A stretch of 64,000 bases of DNA from positions 248,001 through 312,000 of the forward strand of contig NZ_JBIQWA010000001.1 in NCBI RefSeq assembly GCF_046591575.1. Direction: 5' to 3'. The notes beneath the pieces are model-generated. The model saw nothing but the letters and a program-made list of their open reading frames with translations. It did no database searches and had not been told where the DNA came from. How positions within the stretch are numbered: position 1 is the first letter of the stretch; each line of letters begins with the position of its first letter. Source of the DNA: Marivita sp046591575. Lineage in GTDB: Bacteria > Pseudomonadota > Alphaproteobacteria > Rhodobacterales > Rhodobacteraceae. A program made the position numbers and the translations under genes. Shown one piece after another: positions 24,924 through 32,981 of this stretch.

Positions 24924-25430
24924 ATGAGTGAAAAAGTCTGCGTCGGAGCGATTGCCGGGGCCTTTGGAGTGCGCGGTGACGTGCGCCTGAAAAGCTTTAC
25001 CGCGAACCCGAAAGACATCGCCGAATATGCGCCGTTGGAAACCGAAGACGGCGGGCAGAGCTTCTCGGTCAAGATCACACGACAGATTAAAAACGGTCTG
25101 GCCGCGCGCCTTTCGGGGATCACCACCAAAGAGGCCGCCGATGCGTTGCGCGGCACACAGCTTTATGTGCCGCGCGATCGACTGCCCTCTTTGCCGGATG
25201 ACGAATTTTATCACGCCGACCTGATCGGATTGACAGTTACCGATACGGGTGGTGCCACGTTGGGAAAGGTCGTGTCCGTGATCAACAATGGCGCTGACGA
25301 TCTGCTGGAACTTTCGGCCCCTGGACAAAAGCAATCCGTGCTGCTGCCCTTTACGAAGGCCGCTGTGCCAACCGTCGACCTCTCGCAGGGGCGCATCGTC
25401 GCTGATCCGCCAGAGGGTTTGTTTTCGTGA
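24924..25430 (+). CDS. rimM: Ribosome maturation factor RimM
   Basis: Assists 30S head assembly by binding S19 and acts on 16S processing. The 168-residue product has the RimM N-terminal domain (AGAFGVRGDVRLKSFTANP), a linker, and a C-terminal PRC-like barrel (YHADLIGLTVTD through VLLPFTKAAVPTVDL). The stop overlaps the GTG of the following gene, so both are translated together. Confidence 0.95.
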   Translation: MSEKVCVGAIAGAFGVRGDVRLKSFTANPKDIAEYAPLETEDGGQSFSVKITRQIKNGLAARLSGITTKEAADALRGTQLYVPRDRLPSLPDDEFYHADLIGLTVTDTGGATLGKVVSVINNGADDLLELSAPGQKQSVLLPFTKAAVPTVDLSQGRIVADPPEGLFS

Positions 25431-26227
25431 CGGCAAAGATCGTCATTCATGCAGGCTTTCACAAGACGGGGACCACAAGCGTCCAGGCCATGCTGCGCGA
25501 AAACGCCCAACATCTTGCCCCGCATCTGCGCGTATATCTGAAAGAAGACTTTGAAGACCTGACCAACAAAGCCCGCGCTTTCTCGATTGATCCACGGGAA
25601 AAGACACTCAGACATGTGGTGCGCGCCGCGATGGCGTTTTTTGAAACGATGGATCGGAACGATCCACGGCCGATCCTGATCGCGTCCGAGGATCTGTCCG
25701 GGCATATGCCCGGTCGGCATGGCCTGCAATGTTATGATGGCGCTGGTTTGGTGATGAAATGCCTGGCCGAAACCGCCTATGCGCATTTCGGATCAGACGT
25801 TGAACTTACGTTCTATTTCTCGACACGGGACCCTGACACATGGTTGCGCAGCACTTGGTGGCAAAACCTGCGCAGCACCCGTTTGACGCAGGATTTTGAA
25901 ACATATCGGGCGACATTCGAGGACGCACGAAGCTTTGACGACATTCTGAATGAGGTGAAAGAGGATGTGGCACCGGCACATGTAACCTCGCAAAGCCTTG
26001 ATATGTCCAAGGACGTGCCGCTTGGGCCGCTTCAACCGGTGTTGGACCTGATCCCGCTTGCCGATTTTGACCCGTCTTGTCTGACGGTGCTGCCGCCGGA
26101 AAATGTGCAACCGGATGTCGGAATTGACGCGGTGTTTCTGGCGCTCAACCAAAGTGGTCTGCCGGACAAGGATATTCAGGATGCCAAACGCACTATCCGA
26201 AAAATGGCGCGGCGCGTCTCTCCGTAA
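25427..26227 (+). CDS. Sulfotransferase-like P-loop protein
   Basis: A 266-residue protein starting with the 5'-phosphosulfate-binding loop HAGFHKTGTTS (8-18), typical of PAPS-dependent sulfotransferase-fold proteins. A later STRDPDTWLRSTWW segment fits the 3'-phosphate site (SxRDP). No signal peptide is visible. Its GTG start overlaps the rimM stop (GTGA), which couples translation. It is not part of the usual rimM-trmD set. The acceptor is unknown; the C-terminus (about 190-266) is not recognisable. Confidence 0.7.
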   Translation: MTAKIVIHAGFHKTGTTSVQAMLRENAQHLAPHLRVYLKEDFEDLTNKARAFSIDPREKTLRHVVRAAMAFFETMDRNDPRPILIASEDLSGHMPGRHGLQCYDGAGLVMKCLAETAYAHFGSDVELTFYFSTRDPDTWLRSTWWQNLRSTRLTQDFETYRATFEDARSFDDILNEVKEDVAPAHVTSQSLDMSKDVPLGPLQPVLDLIPLADFDPSCLTVLPPENVQPDVGIDAVFLALNQSGLPDKDIQDAKRTIRKMARRVSP

Positions 26228-26324
26228 CCGGCACATCACAGCTTTGCCAGAATAAGGCCTTTTCTACGCCTGTTTCACGGCGGGATATCGCCACCACTTA
26301 GAAATATAAGCGGATCACTGCTCG

Positions 26325-26888
26325 ATGGAGCGTAGTGTGGTGAATGGTCTGATACGTCGTATACTCCTTAGCTTTGCCGCGCTTTCGCCCGGCGTTGTTG
26401 CTGTTTTCTTTCAGGAACTGGCACTGTCGTTGGCGTTTGCCTTGTTGGGGGTCGCAGGTGCCATCAGCGTTGCCGCTGTCGCAATCGCGACATCACCAAA
26501 GATCAGCGACGCATTGACGGCCCCTGCCACAGCAAAGCGCGATTATGCGTCACTGCTCCGGCCATACGCATTTGCAGAGCTTCACGAATCCTGTCCCGAT
26601 CCGATCCTGATCCGGGCACATTTGAAGGACATGACGTCACCCGCCGATGCGTCGCCGGGCTTTGTGGACAAAGACCAACAGATCGCAATGATCACGGCGC
26701 AGATCATGGCGCGTTGGGACGTGATTGATGTTTTTTCCCTGAGTGATGATCAGGCTCGTGAACTGTGGCTTGTGGAAACCCTGTTGCGTGCCTCTCCCGC
26801 CGAAGCGGGTGCCCTTGCCGAGCGGTTCGTCACTCCGGAGGTGATGTTAACCATGCGAGACCGCATTTCCATCACGCCCGTGGTCTAG
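26325..26888 (+). CDS. Hypothetical membrane-anchored protein
   Basis: A 187-residue protein I do not recognise. A hydrophobic N-terminal pair of helices (about 10-30 and 35-57) is followed by a soluble, mostly helical acidic part. No catalytic motif is visible. The start is uncertain, since no clear ribosome site precedes the ATG at 26325. It sits between the sulfotransferase-like gene and trmD in the same direction. The codon use looks similar to its neighbours. Confidence 0.55.
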   Translation: MERSVVNGLIRRILLSFAALSPGVVAVFFQELALSLAFALLGVAGAISVAAVAIATSPKISDALTAPATAKRDYASLLRPYAFAELHESCPDPILIRAHLKDMTSPADASPGFVDKDQQIAMITAQIMARWDVIDVFSLSDDQARELWLVETLLRASPAEAGALAERFVTPEVMLTMRDRISITPVV

Positions 26889-26946
26889 AACTGGCCTTTA
26901 CGACAATCATTGACTACTGCGTTCGGTGTCAACAAAGGCAAGCCAG

Positions 26947-27759
26947 ATGGATGATCCGAAGTCACCTCCGCAGAAATCCCATGGTCGCAAGACCATTCGC
27001 CCAACCCTGAAACCGCGCGAATTGATGGACCACACACCCGACCTTGCGCATGTGTGGAAAGCGCAGGTCATTACCCTGCTGCCAGACGCATTCCCGGGCA
27101 TTCTGGGCCAATCGCTGACCGGGCGCGCATTGAAAGACGGGCTGTGGCAACTGGAACCCATTGCATTGCGCGAGTTTGGCGAGGGCAAGCATCGCAATGT
27201 GGATGACACACCGGCAGGTGGGGGCGCGGGCATGGTGTTGCGCCCAGACGTGATGTCCTTGGCCATTGACCACGCCCGGGCGCGGATCGCGCCGGGCACA
27301 CCGCTGATCTATCTGAGCCCGCGCGGCAAACCGTTTACACAAAAGTTGGCGCAAGGCCTTGCCTCAGGCCCCGGTGCCACGTTGATTTGCGGGCGCTTTG
27401 AAGGGCTCGATCAGCGTGTGATCGACCACTACCAAATTCTTGAGGTCAGCCTCGGTGACTTTGTTCTGACCGGCGGCGAAATTGCCGCGCAGGCATTGAT
27501 CGACGCCACGGTCAGGTTGCTGCCAGGGGTCTTGGGCAATGCCGCATCAACCGAAGACGAGAGCTTTGCGGACGGTCTGCTGGAACATCCGCAATATACC
27601 CGCCCATCCGACTGGCGCGGAATGACCATTCCGGATGTCTTGATGTCTGGTCATCATGGCGAAATCAACAAATGGCGTCAGGCGCAATCGCACGCGTTGA
27701 CCAAAGACAGGCGGCCAGACCTGTGGGCCGCATGGCAGGCGCGCAAAGGCAAACCGTAA
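26947..27759 (+). CDS. trmD: tRNA (guanine37-N1)-methyltransferase
   Basis: Methylates G37 of tRNAs with S-adenosylmethionine to prevent frameshifting. The 270-residue product has an N-terminal extension (KSHGRKTI, seen in Roseobacter-type TrmD), then VITLLPDAFPGIL, the trefoil-knot SAM site with YLSPRGKPFTQ and GRFEGLDQRV, and LGDFVLTGGEIAAQ. The ATG at 26947 is preferred; a GTG at 26926 is in frame, and a later Met near residue 27 would remove the extension. Confidence 0.93.
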   Translation: MDDPKSPPQKSHGRKTIRPTLKPRELMDHTPDLAHVWKAQVITLLPDAFPGILGQSLTGRALKDGLWQLEPIALREFGEGKHRNVDDTPAGGGAGMVLRPDVMSLAIDHARARIAPGTPLIYLSPRGKPFTQKLAQGLASGPGATLICGRFEGLDQRVIDHYQILEVSLGDFVLTGGEIAAQALIDATVRLLPGVLGNAASTEDESFADGLLEHPQYTRPSDWRGMTIPDVLMSGHHGEINKWRQAQSHALTKDRRPDLWAAWQARKGKP

Positions 27760-27906
27760 CACGGTGCGCTCTGAGCAGCTTTATGCGCCCATACACACGG
27801 CACAAAGGGCAAACACTGTCTGATGCGGCCGACATTTCCGTCAGGCGGGATGCACGGAAACAAGGCACTTGATTCCCGACCCCGGCTCTGGTCTATGGCG
27901 CGTGTT
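27760..27906 (+). other. Upstream part of the trmD-rplS gap
   Basis: The trmD-rplS gap totals 338 bp, unusually long for this operon. This first 147 bp shows no gene and no clear signal. A short frame in the rplS register is open here but has no L19-like sequence. The remainder of the gap holds the structured element at 27907-27973. Confidence 0.4.
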
Positions 27907-27973
27907 CCGGGTGTTAGCCCGGTGCGGTGATTCCGTGTTGTCTTCGAACACGGCCAAACCGCACCCGTCCCGG
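27907..27973 (+). promoter_or_regulatory. Candidate bistable leader RNA upstream of rplS
   Basis: The long form has an outer stem CCGGG/CCCGG (27907-27911 / 27969-27973), stem GGTGCGGT/ACCGCACC (27921-27928 / 27958-27965), a 4x4 internal loop GATT/CCAA, and a top stem CCGTGTT/AACACGG (27933-27939 / 27947-27953). The alternative pairs CCGGG (27907-27911) with CCCGG (27918-27922), which excludes the outer stem and invades stem 1. It lies about 125 bp before the rplS ATG. Leader-type control of ribosomal protein synthesis is an inference. Confidence 0.45.
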
Positions 27974-28097
27974 ACGATTAAAAGACAAAGTCGACCTGAT
28001 CTCTGGCGGGCGCATCTGCGGACCCGGACGAAGACCAAGAGCTCTGAGGCGCGCACATCTTTGCGGAGCAACCGCAAGCAGTTTTAGGAGAGAAGCG

Positions 28098-28481
28098 ATG
28101 AACCTGATCGCTCAGTTGGAGGCGGAACAAATCGCCGCCCTCGGGAAAGACATTCCCGATTTCAAAGCCGGTGACACCATCCGTGTCGGCTATAAAGTGA
28201 CCGAAGGCACCCGCACCCGTGTGCAGAACTACGAAGGCGTCTGCATCAGCCGTCGTCAGGGCTCTGGCATCGCCGGATCGTTCACTGTTCGCAAGATTTC
28301 GTTCGGTGAAGGTGTGGAACGTGTGTTCCCGCTCTATTCCACCAACATCGACAGCATCGAGGTTGTCCGCCGTGGCCGCGTTCGCCGCGCCAAGCTGTAC
28401 TACCTCCGCTCGCGTCGCGGCAAATCGGCCCGTATCGCGGAAGATACCACATACAAGCCGCTGAAAAGCAAAGACGCGTAA
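28098..28481 (+). CDS. rplS: 50S ribosomal protein L19
   Basis: Sits at the 30S-50S interface. The 127-residue product has the L19 features: PDFKAGDTIRVGYKVTEG, RVQNYEGVCISRR, a VERVFPLYSTNIDSIEVV core and an RRAKLYYLRSRRGKSARI tail. The ATG at 28098 follows AGGAGAG. An upstream in-frame region reaches 27927 but encodes nothing L19-like and overlaps the leader structure. rpmE follows 11 bp downstream. Confidence 0.98.
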   Translation: MNLIAQLEAEQIAALGKDIPDFKAGDTIRVGYKVTEGTRTRVQNYEGVCISRRQGSGIAGSFTVRKISFGEGVERVFPLYSTNIDSIEVVRRGRVRRAKLYYLRSRRGKSARIAEDTTYKPLKSKDA

Positions 28482-28492
28482 GGAATTCCGAG

Positions 28493-28714
28493 ATGAAAAA
28501 AGACATTCACCCCGAATACCATGTCGTCAACGTCAAGATGACAGACGGCACAATGCTTGAAATGCGCACCACTTGGGGCAAAGAAGGCGACACCCTGTCG
28601 CTCGATATCGACCCAACGGTTCACCCCGCATGGACAGGCGGCAACTCGCGCCTGCTCGACACCGGTGGCCGTGTGTCCAAGTTCAAGAAAAAGTACGAAG
28701 GTCTGGGCTTCTAA
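28493..28714 (+). CDS. rpmE: 50S ribosomal protein L31, cysteine-free form
   Basis: A 73-residue L31 protein, with MKKDIHPEYH at the N-terminus, the HPAWTGGNSRLLDTGGRVSKF signature and KKYEGLGF at the end. It contains no Cys, so it is the zinc-independent form; many bacteria use a Cys4 zinc form instead. It follows rplS by 11 bp and ends at a strong terminator. Confidence 0.96.
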   Translation: MKKDIHPEYHVVNVKMTDGTMLEMRTTWGKEGDTLSLDIDPTVHPAWTGGNSRLLDTGGRVSKFKKKYEGLGF

Positions 28715-28737
28715 GCCGGTCTTCAGTTACGCTTTTG

Positions 28738-28767
28738 AAAGCCGTCCCTGTTCGGGGCGGCTTTTTT
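28738..28767 (+). terminator. Intrinsic terminator after rplS-rpmE
   Basis: AAAGCCGTCCC (28738-28748) pairs with GGGGCGGCTTT (28754-28764), with one T-G pair and a 5-base loop, followed by TTT to 28767. It is 24 bp after the rpmE stop. Confidence 0.88.
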
Positions 28768-28880
28768 CGTGTTCGCACATCAGTGCCGCATGCTGCATCG
28801 TGCAACACCACTTCCCGCGCCGGATGGGTTTGTCTAAAACAGGACCCAAGCGTGCACATGCTTTCGGAAGGACCAGCACC

Positions 28881-29186
28881 TTGGACATCGCGCCTCTCAT
28901 TGCCGGGATGGTCTTGTTTGCCATCTCAACCGCGATCGGGATGTCTCAAATGGTCAAAATCATCACGATCATTGAGGCCAAACACGAACTCAAACAGGGA
29001 TCAGCGGGCTGGATCAGAGCGTTGTCTGGCTGGACATTGGTGGTGTTCTGGCTGCTGATCACATGGTTTCTGGCGACAATCATCGGCGATTGGTATGTCA
29101 GCGGCGATCTTGAGGCGGCAATTGACCGATCCTGGCTACGCCTTCGGATCATGCTCGAAATTATGGCAGCACTTGGATCGGACTGA
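28881..29186 (+). CDS. Small membrane protein, unknown function
   Basis: A 101-residue protein I do not recognise. It has two strongly hydrophobic segments (about 5-26 and 50-70) and an amphipathic C-terminus (RSWLRLRIMLEIMAAL). A TTG start at 28881 is preferred because AAGGA lies 8 bases upstream; the first in-frame ATG is at 28908 and would truncate the first helix. The stop overlaps the ATG of the zinc-ribbon gene (TGATG), so the two are coupled and probably work together. Confidence 0.6.
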   Translation: MDIAPLIAGMVLFAISTAIGMSQMVKIITIIEAKHELKQGSAGWIRALSGWTLVVFWLLITWFLATIIGDWYVSGDLEAAIDRSWLRLRIMLEIMAALGSD

Positions 29187-30232
29187 TGGATCAGATCGCA
29201 GTCGACCAATCCGAAATTCAATGCCAAAGCTGCGGCGGTCAATGCGCCTTTGATCCCGCGCAGCAGGACCTTTTATGCGGAAGCTGTAGCTCTCTCTGGC
29301 CGCTTGCCACAGATGGCGACGACGATGCCGCCACCGAATTCCCGTTCCACCCTGACGCCCCGATGGCCGAACCGCCCTCCTTGCGGGGGGACCAGATACA
29401 CCAATGCAAAACCTGCGGCGGCGAGGTCATTTTCACGGGCCCCGCGATGTCCGAAACCTGTCCCTATTGCAACGGTCCCGTGGTCCTGGGGATCGAGGAC
29501 AAAGCCTACGAGACCATGGCCTTGGTGCCGTTTCGGATCGACCGGGACTATGCCGCCCGCTGTATCACAGACTGGGTCCATAAGCGCATCGCCGCCCCCT
29601 CTGACCTGACAAGGTTTGCAGCAGAGGGTCGGATTGCCAGCATTTATGCGCCGTTCTGGACATTCGATTCACGCGAAGCGATCCAGTACTGGGCGTTCTA
29701 CACCTACCGCTCTGGCAAGAACAGCCGCACCCGCAATGTGTCCGGCACGATGAACGTGCATTTCGACGATCTTCTGGTTCCCGCCTCTCCGCATGTGACG
29801 CCGCTGATCCGCGATGGCATCCTGCATGACTTCCAACCCCGCCAATTGCGCCCTTACCACGCAGGGTATCTTGCCGGGTTCGCTGCCGAGCGACATCACA
29901 TGACAGTCGCAGACGGCCTGAACCTGAACGCCAAAGACAAAGACCTTCTGATCCGTAACAAGATCAAACAGCATGTTGGACGGCGGAACACAAAAGTGGA
30001 CAGGTATCGCACCGACACGACAGGCATCTATTACCGCCGCATCCTGCTGCCTGTCTGGATTCTGCACTACACTTATCGCGGCACGTCAAAGAAAGTTGTC
30101 GTTTCGGGCATCGATGGGCGCACCTATGGCGAACGTCCGTTTTCGCCATGGAAACTGGCAGGGTATTCCGCGCTGATCACGGCGCTGACGATGCTCCTTG
30201 GGCTGATATGGGGCGCGACCGGCATCCTCTGA
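29186..30232 (+). CDS. Zinc-ribbon membrane-anchored protein
   Basis: A 348-residue protein with two zinc ribbons at the N-terminus (Cys13, Cys16, Cys31, Cys34, and Cys74, Cys77, Cys92, Cys95). An acidic linker separates them. A soluble middle part (about 105-315) has repeated aromatic strand-like stretches, such as IASIYAPFWTFDS and ILLPVWILHYTYRG, and one C-terminal transmembrane helix (about 322-345) follows. It resembles proteins annotated as TFIIB-type zinc-ribbon proteins; no activity is known. It is coupled to the preceding small membrane protein. Confidence 0.7.
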   Translation: MDQIAVDQSEIQCQSCGGQCAFDPAQQDLLCGSCSSLWPLATDGDDDAATEFPFHPDAPMAEPPSLRGDQIHQCKTCGGEVIFTGPAMSETCPYCNGPVVLGIEDKAYETMALVPFRIDRDYAARCITDWVHKRIAAPSDLTRFAAEGRIASIYAPFWTFDSREAIQYWAFYTYRSGKNSRTRNVSGTMNVHFDDLLVPASPHVTPLIRDGILHDFQPRQLRPYHAGYLAGFAAERHHMTVADGLNLNAKDKDLLIRNKIKQHVGRRNTKVDRYRTDTTGIYYRRILLPVWILHYTYRGTSKKVVVSGIDGRTYGERPFSPWKLAGYSALITALTMLLGLIWGATGIL

Positions 30233-30345
30233 AAGTGAGTCGCCGCTGCACCGTTCCGCAACGGATTTGGCGCAACACCGCATCTTGGATTGCAACCCGG
30301 CCCATCTATGCGCATAGCTGACGCAAAGCACGTAAGAGCAGGCGC

Positions 30346-31155
30346 ATGGCACATATTATTGTTGTCGGAAATGAAAAAGGGGGCGCGGGCAAGTCGACTG
30401 TGTCCATGCATGTGGCCACCGCACTTGTGCGGATGGGGCACAAGGTTGGAACGTTGGACCTTGATCTACGTCAGCGCACGATGGGCCGCTATGTGACCAA
30501 TCGGGCAAATATGCTTGAACGCGAAGGTCTTGACCTTCCGACGCCGCGTTACATGGAATTGCCCGACATTTCACCGGACAGTCTGCAACCGGGTGAAAAT
30601 ATCTACGATCATCGCCTGTCGGCTGCCGTGGCTGAACTTGAACCTGGCAGCGACTTTATTCTGATAGATTGCCCTGGTTCTCATACCCGGCTTAGCCAGG
30701 TGGCGCATTCGCTGGCGGATACCCTGATCACACCATTGAACGACAGCTTTGTCGATTTCGATCTGTTGGCTCATACAGATGCCACTGGCGAAAAGATCGA
30801 AGGTCCATCGGTCTATTCGGAGATGGTCTGGAACGCACGGCAATTGCGCGCACAGGCGGGCCTGCCGCCGATTGATTGGGTTGTTCTGCGCAATCGACTG
30901 GGCGCGCAGCAAATGGTCAACAAGGCCAAGATGGAAAAAGCGCTGGATCGACTGTCCAAACGCATCGGGTTCCGCATCGCGCCCGGTTTCAACGAGCGCG
31001 TGATCTTTCGCGAGTTGTTCCCGCGCGGGCTGACATTGCTGGATTTGAAAGATGTCGGTGTCAAACAGCTCAATATCTCGAACATTGCGGCCCGTCAGGA
31101 ATTGCGCGATTTGATCAAGACACTGAACTTGCCCAACGTCACGGTCACGTTCTGA
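30346..31155 (+). CDS. mipZ: Division-plane positioning ATPase MipZ
   Basis: ParA-type ATPase that forms a gradient from the ParB-bound origin and inhibits FtsZ polymerisation near the poles, as established in Caulobacter. The 269-residue product has the deviant Walker A KGGAGKST near residue 11, DLDLRQRTMGRYV, and the Walker B-type LIDCPGS. MipZ-specific features include the VVLRNRLG and RDLIKTLNLP segments. Its presence and the apparent absence of minCDE fit an alphaproteobacterium. Confidence 0.92.
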   Translation: MAHIIVVGNEKGGAGKSTVSMHVATALVRMGHKVGTLDLDLRQRTMGRYVTNRANMLEREGLDLPTPRYMELPDISPDSLQPGENIYDHRLSAAVAELEPGSDFILIDCPGSHTRLSQVAHSLADTLITPLNDSFVDFDLLAHTDATGEKIEGPSVYSEMVWNARQLRAQAGLPPIDWVVLRNRLGAQQMVNKAKMEKALDRLSKRIGFRIAPGFNERVIFRELFPRGLTLLDLKDVGVKQLNISNIAARQELRDLIKTLNLPNVTVTF

Positions 31156-31210
31156 TCCACTGGCCCAGTTTCGCACGACCCCTATCTTTGTGTCATATAA
31201 AGGAGGCGCA

Positions 31211-31408
31211 ATGACCGGACCGACACGTGGTGAACTGTGGTTTCGATTGGCATTTAGCCTGTTCGGCTTGGGCTTGCTGGCCGCCACCGTTGCGATCCGG
31301 GGCATTGCCAATTTTGCCGCGCTGATCGAAGTTGTCGGCATCGCGGGGGCATTTTTCGGCGGAACGGCGATTTGGTCTGCGATCCGGCTTTGGCGTGCCA
31401 GGGAGTGA
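31211..31408 (+). CDS. Small two-helix membrane protein
   Basis: A 65-residue protein with two hydrophobic helices (about 9-26 and 34-54) joined by a short loop and ending in basic residues (RLWRARE). The ATG at 31211 is fixed by AAAGGAGG 5-10 bases upstream; a GTG at 31190 is in frame but lies before that site. It follows mipZ by 55 bp. I cannot name a family. Confidence 0.6.
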   Translation: MTGPTRGELWFRLAFSLFGLGLLAATVAIRGIANFAALIEVVGIAGAFFGGTAIWSAIRLWRARE

Positions 31409-31466
31409 CACGCGCGCCCGGGTCGGCGTCGGTGTCAAGGTGTACCCACACCGCGAAACCAAAGAC

Positions 31467-31490
31467 GGCCCGAACCATGTGATCCGGGCC
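31467..31490 (-). terminator. Hairpin downstream of the TsoY-like membrane gene
   Basis: GGCCCG (31467-31472) and CGGGCC (31485-31490) form a 6-bp stem with a 12-base loop, 24-47 bp beyond the stop of the minus-strand gene. The following T content is modest, so terminator activity is uncertain. Confidence 0.4.
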
Positions 31491-31513
31491 ATCAGACAGC
31501 ACCTGTAGCGGAG

Positions 31514-32731
31514 TTACTCTGCAGGCACTGTGTTCGGCATGGCAGGTCGCTTGACGAAATGCTGGCGGTTCAGGCGAAGAACCAGGACGATTGCCACCAC
31601 CTGCGCCAAAATCGCAAAGGCGGTCACGCCCCAATAGGCGGTTCCGAATTTCTCAATCACGCCAGCAGAGACAAGCCCTTTGTTGGCAAAGAAGTGAATC
31701 ATCACAGACATCGCCACGGCAGGGCACACCAGGGCATAAGATCCCGGAGAGGTCTTGGAGCCCAGCACGAAATCCTTGAAATACCCCTGACGGTGCATCA
31801 CGACCGCGCCAAGCAGAAGGAAAACCACCTGGATCGACAACAACCGTGCGAGAAAGATCATCGTGTCCCCCGCCTGGGCAGGCACCTCGAAGGCCACGTG
31901 AAGACCATGGTCCTGACGCAGGAACATGATACCCAACACCGTCACCAGTGGCACGATGATCATCAGCGTTGGTCCGGCCTCTCGGGCGGTGCCGTGCTGT
32001 AACATCGAGGAAAACGCGGTGGTTGCGGCAACCGCAGTGTAAAGGATTGAAGCGACACCAAAGAACGTCGACAGGATCAGGGCAATCGCCACCGTGGCGG
32101 CTGTTTCGCTCATCGCGGCGGGTGCTGCAAACCCAACCGCAACCATGGCCAGACTGAACGCAGGAAGAAGCTGTGCAAAGGAATTATGCGCCGTCACATC
32201 GAAAACGCCGCCTTTTGAAAGGACCCGCCCCAGAAAGGTGCCGATCATGCGCAATGCCATGACCCCGATTATCGCAAAGGCAACAAGTGCAATCGGAAAT
32301 AGGTATTCAACGACGCCCCAAAGACCCGGAACAAAGACCAGCCCCACGATAAACAGCGCATTCACTGTCATCGCCAGCGCCAGCGGCATGGCAAGTAACG
32401 TGGCTTCGGCATTGGTTTTACACAAATTGCTGTAAGCAGTGGTCCGTTTGAAAGCCGACAAGGCAGACATGTTCCAAAGGATTGATTTAATGTTGAGCGT
32501 CGCAAAGACTGCGATGCCCACGAGCGCAAGGCCAATGGCAACCTGAAGCAGCACTCCGCCAGACGCAAACGCGCGGGCGATGTCTTCGAACACCGGCACA
32601 GACTGTTCGGGATGCGGCACCCAGAACATCAGGAACATGAAGAAACTCACCGTAATTCCCCCGGCCCCCAATGCCGCAAGGAAGTAGATCGGCGAATAGG
32701 TATCAGCCGGTCTGGTTAAGGCCTGTGCCAT
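31514..32731 (-). CDS. Multipass inner-membrane protein, TsoY-like (tentative)
   Basis: A 405-residue protein with about ten transmembrane helices. The N-terminal stretch YSPIYFLAALGAGGITVSFF and FWVPHPEQ resembles, as I recall it, the TsoY family of (seleno)proteins; that link is from memory and not verified. Two Cys residues occur (in NLCKTN and LVCPAV). The ATG at 32731 follows AAGGAG by 8 bases. Two ATTC-N8-GAAT boxes lie directly upstream and suggest control by a persulfide-responsive SqrR/BigR-type repressor. Transport or membrane electron-transfer roles are both possible. Confidence 0.5.
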   Translation of the reverse strand: MAQALTRPADTYSPIYFLAALGAGGITVSFFMFLMFWVPHPEQSVPVFEDIARAFASGGVLLQVAIGLALVGIAVFATLNIKSILWNMSALSAFKRTTAYSNLCKTNAEATLLAMPLALAMTVNALFIVGLVFVPGLWGVVEYLFPIALVAFAIIGVMALRMIGTFLGRVLSKGGVFDVTAHNSFAQLLPAFSLAMVAVGFAAPAAMSETAATVAIALILSTFFGVASILYTAVAATTAFSSMLQHGTAREAGPTLMIIVPLVTVLGIMFLRQDHGLHVAFEVPAQAGDTMIFLARLLSIQVVFLLLGAVVMHRQGYFKDFVLGSKTSPGSYALVCPAVAMSVMIHFFANKGLVSAGVIEKFGTAYWGVTAFAILAQVVAIVLVLRLNRQHFVKRPAMPNTVPAE

Positions 32732-32746
32732 GTTGAAACTCCTTAC

Positions 32747-32762
32747 ATTCTGATTTTCGAAT
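32747..32762 (-). promoter_or_regulatory. SqrR/BigR-type operator, box 1
   Basis: ATTC (32747-32750), eight bases, GAAT (32759-32762). This matches the ATTC-N8-GAAT consensus reported for the SqrR/BigR sulfide and persulfide sensors. It lies 16-31 bp before the start codon of the minus-strand membrane gene, between the ribosome site and box 2. Confidence 0.6.
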
Positions 32763-32770
32763 ATAAATAC

Positions 32771-32786
32771 ATTCAAAATATAGAAT
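32771..32786 (-). promoter_or_regulatory. SqrR/BigR-type operator, box 2
   Basis: ATTC (32771-32774), AAAATATA, GAAT (32783-32786). The arms extend to TACATTC (32768-32774) and GAATGTA (32783-32789), a 7-bp inverted repeat. Its centre is 24 bp from that of box 1. Confidence 0.65.
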
Positions 32787-32981
32787 GTAAAGACGGGATA
32801 GTGTTCACATTTGAAGCGGCTCCCGCCAATGCAGTGTTCGGCTTCTCTTACAGGCCGAAATTTGCCCAATATCTTGTGGATAAATTTTGGCTGGCAACCA
32901 CATGCGGCAGCCGCGCATTGACTCGCACATAGTCGCCGCGACACACTGCCCACCAACCAGAGAATCAGGCAGGCAATTCGA

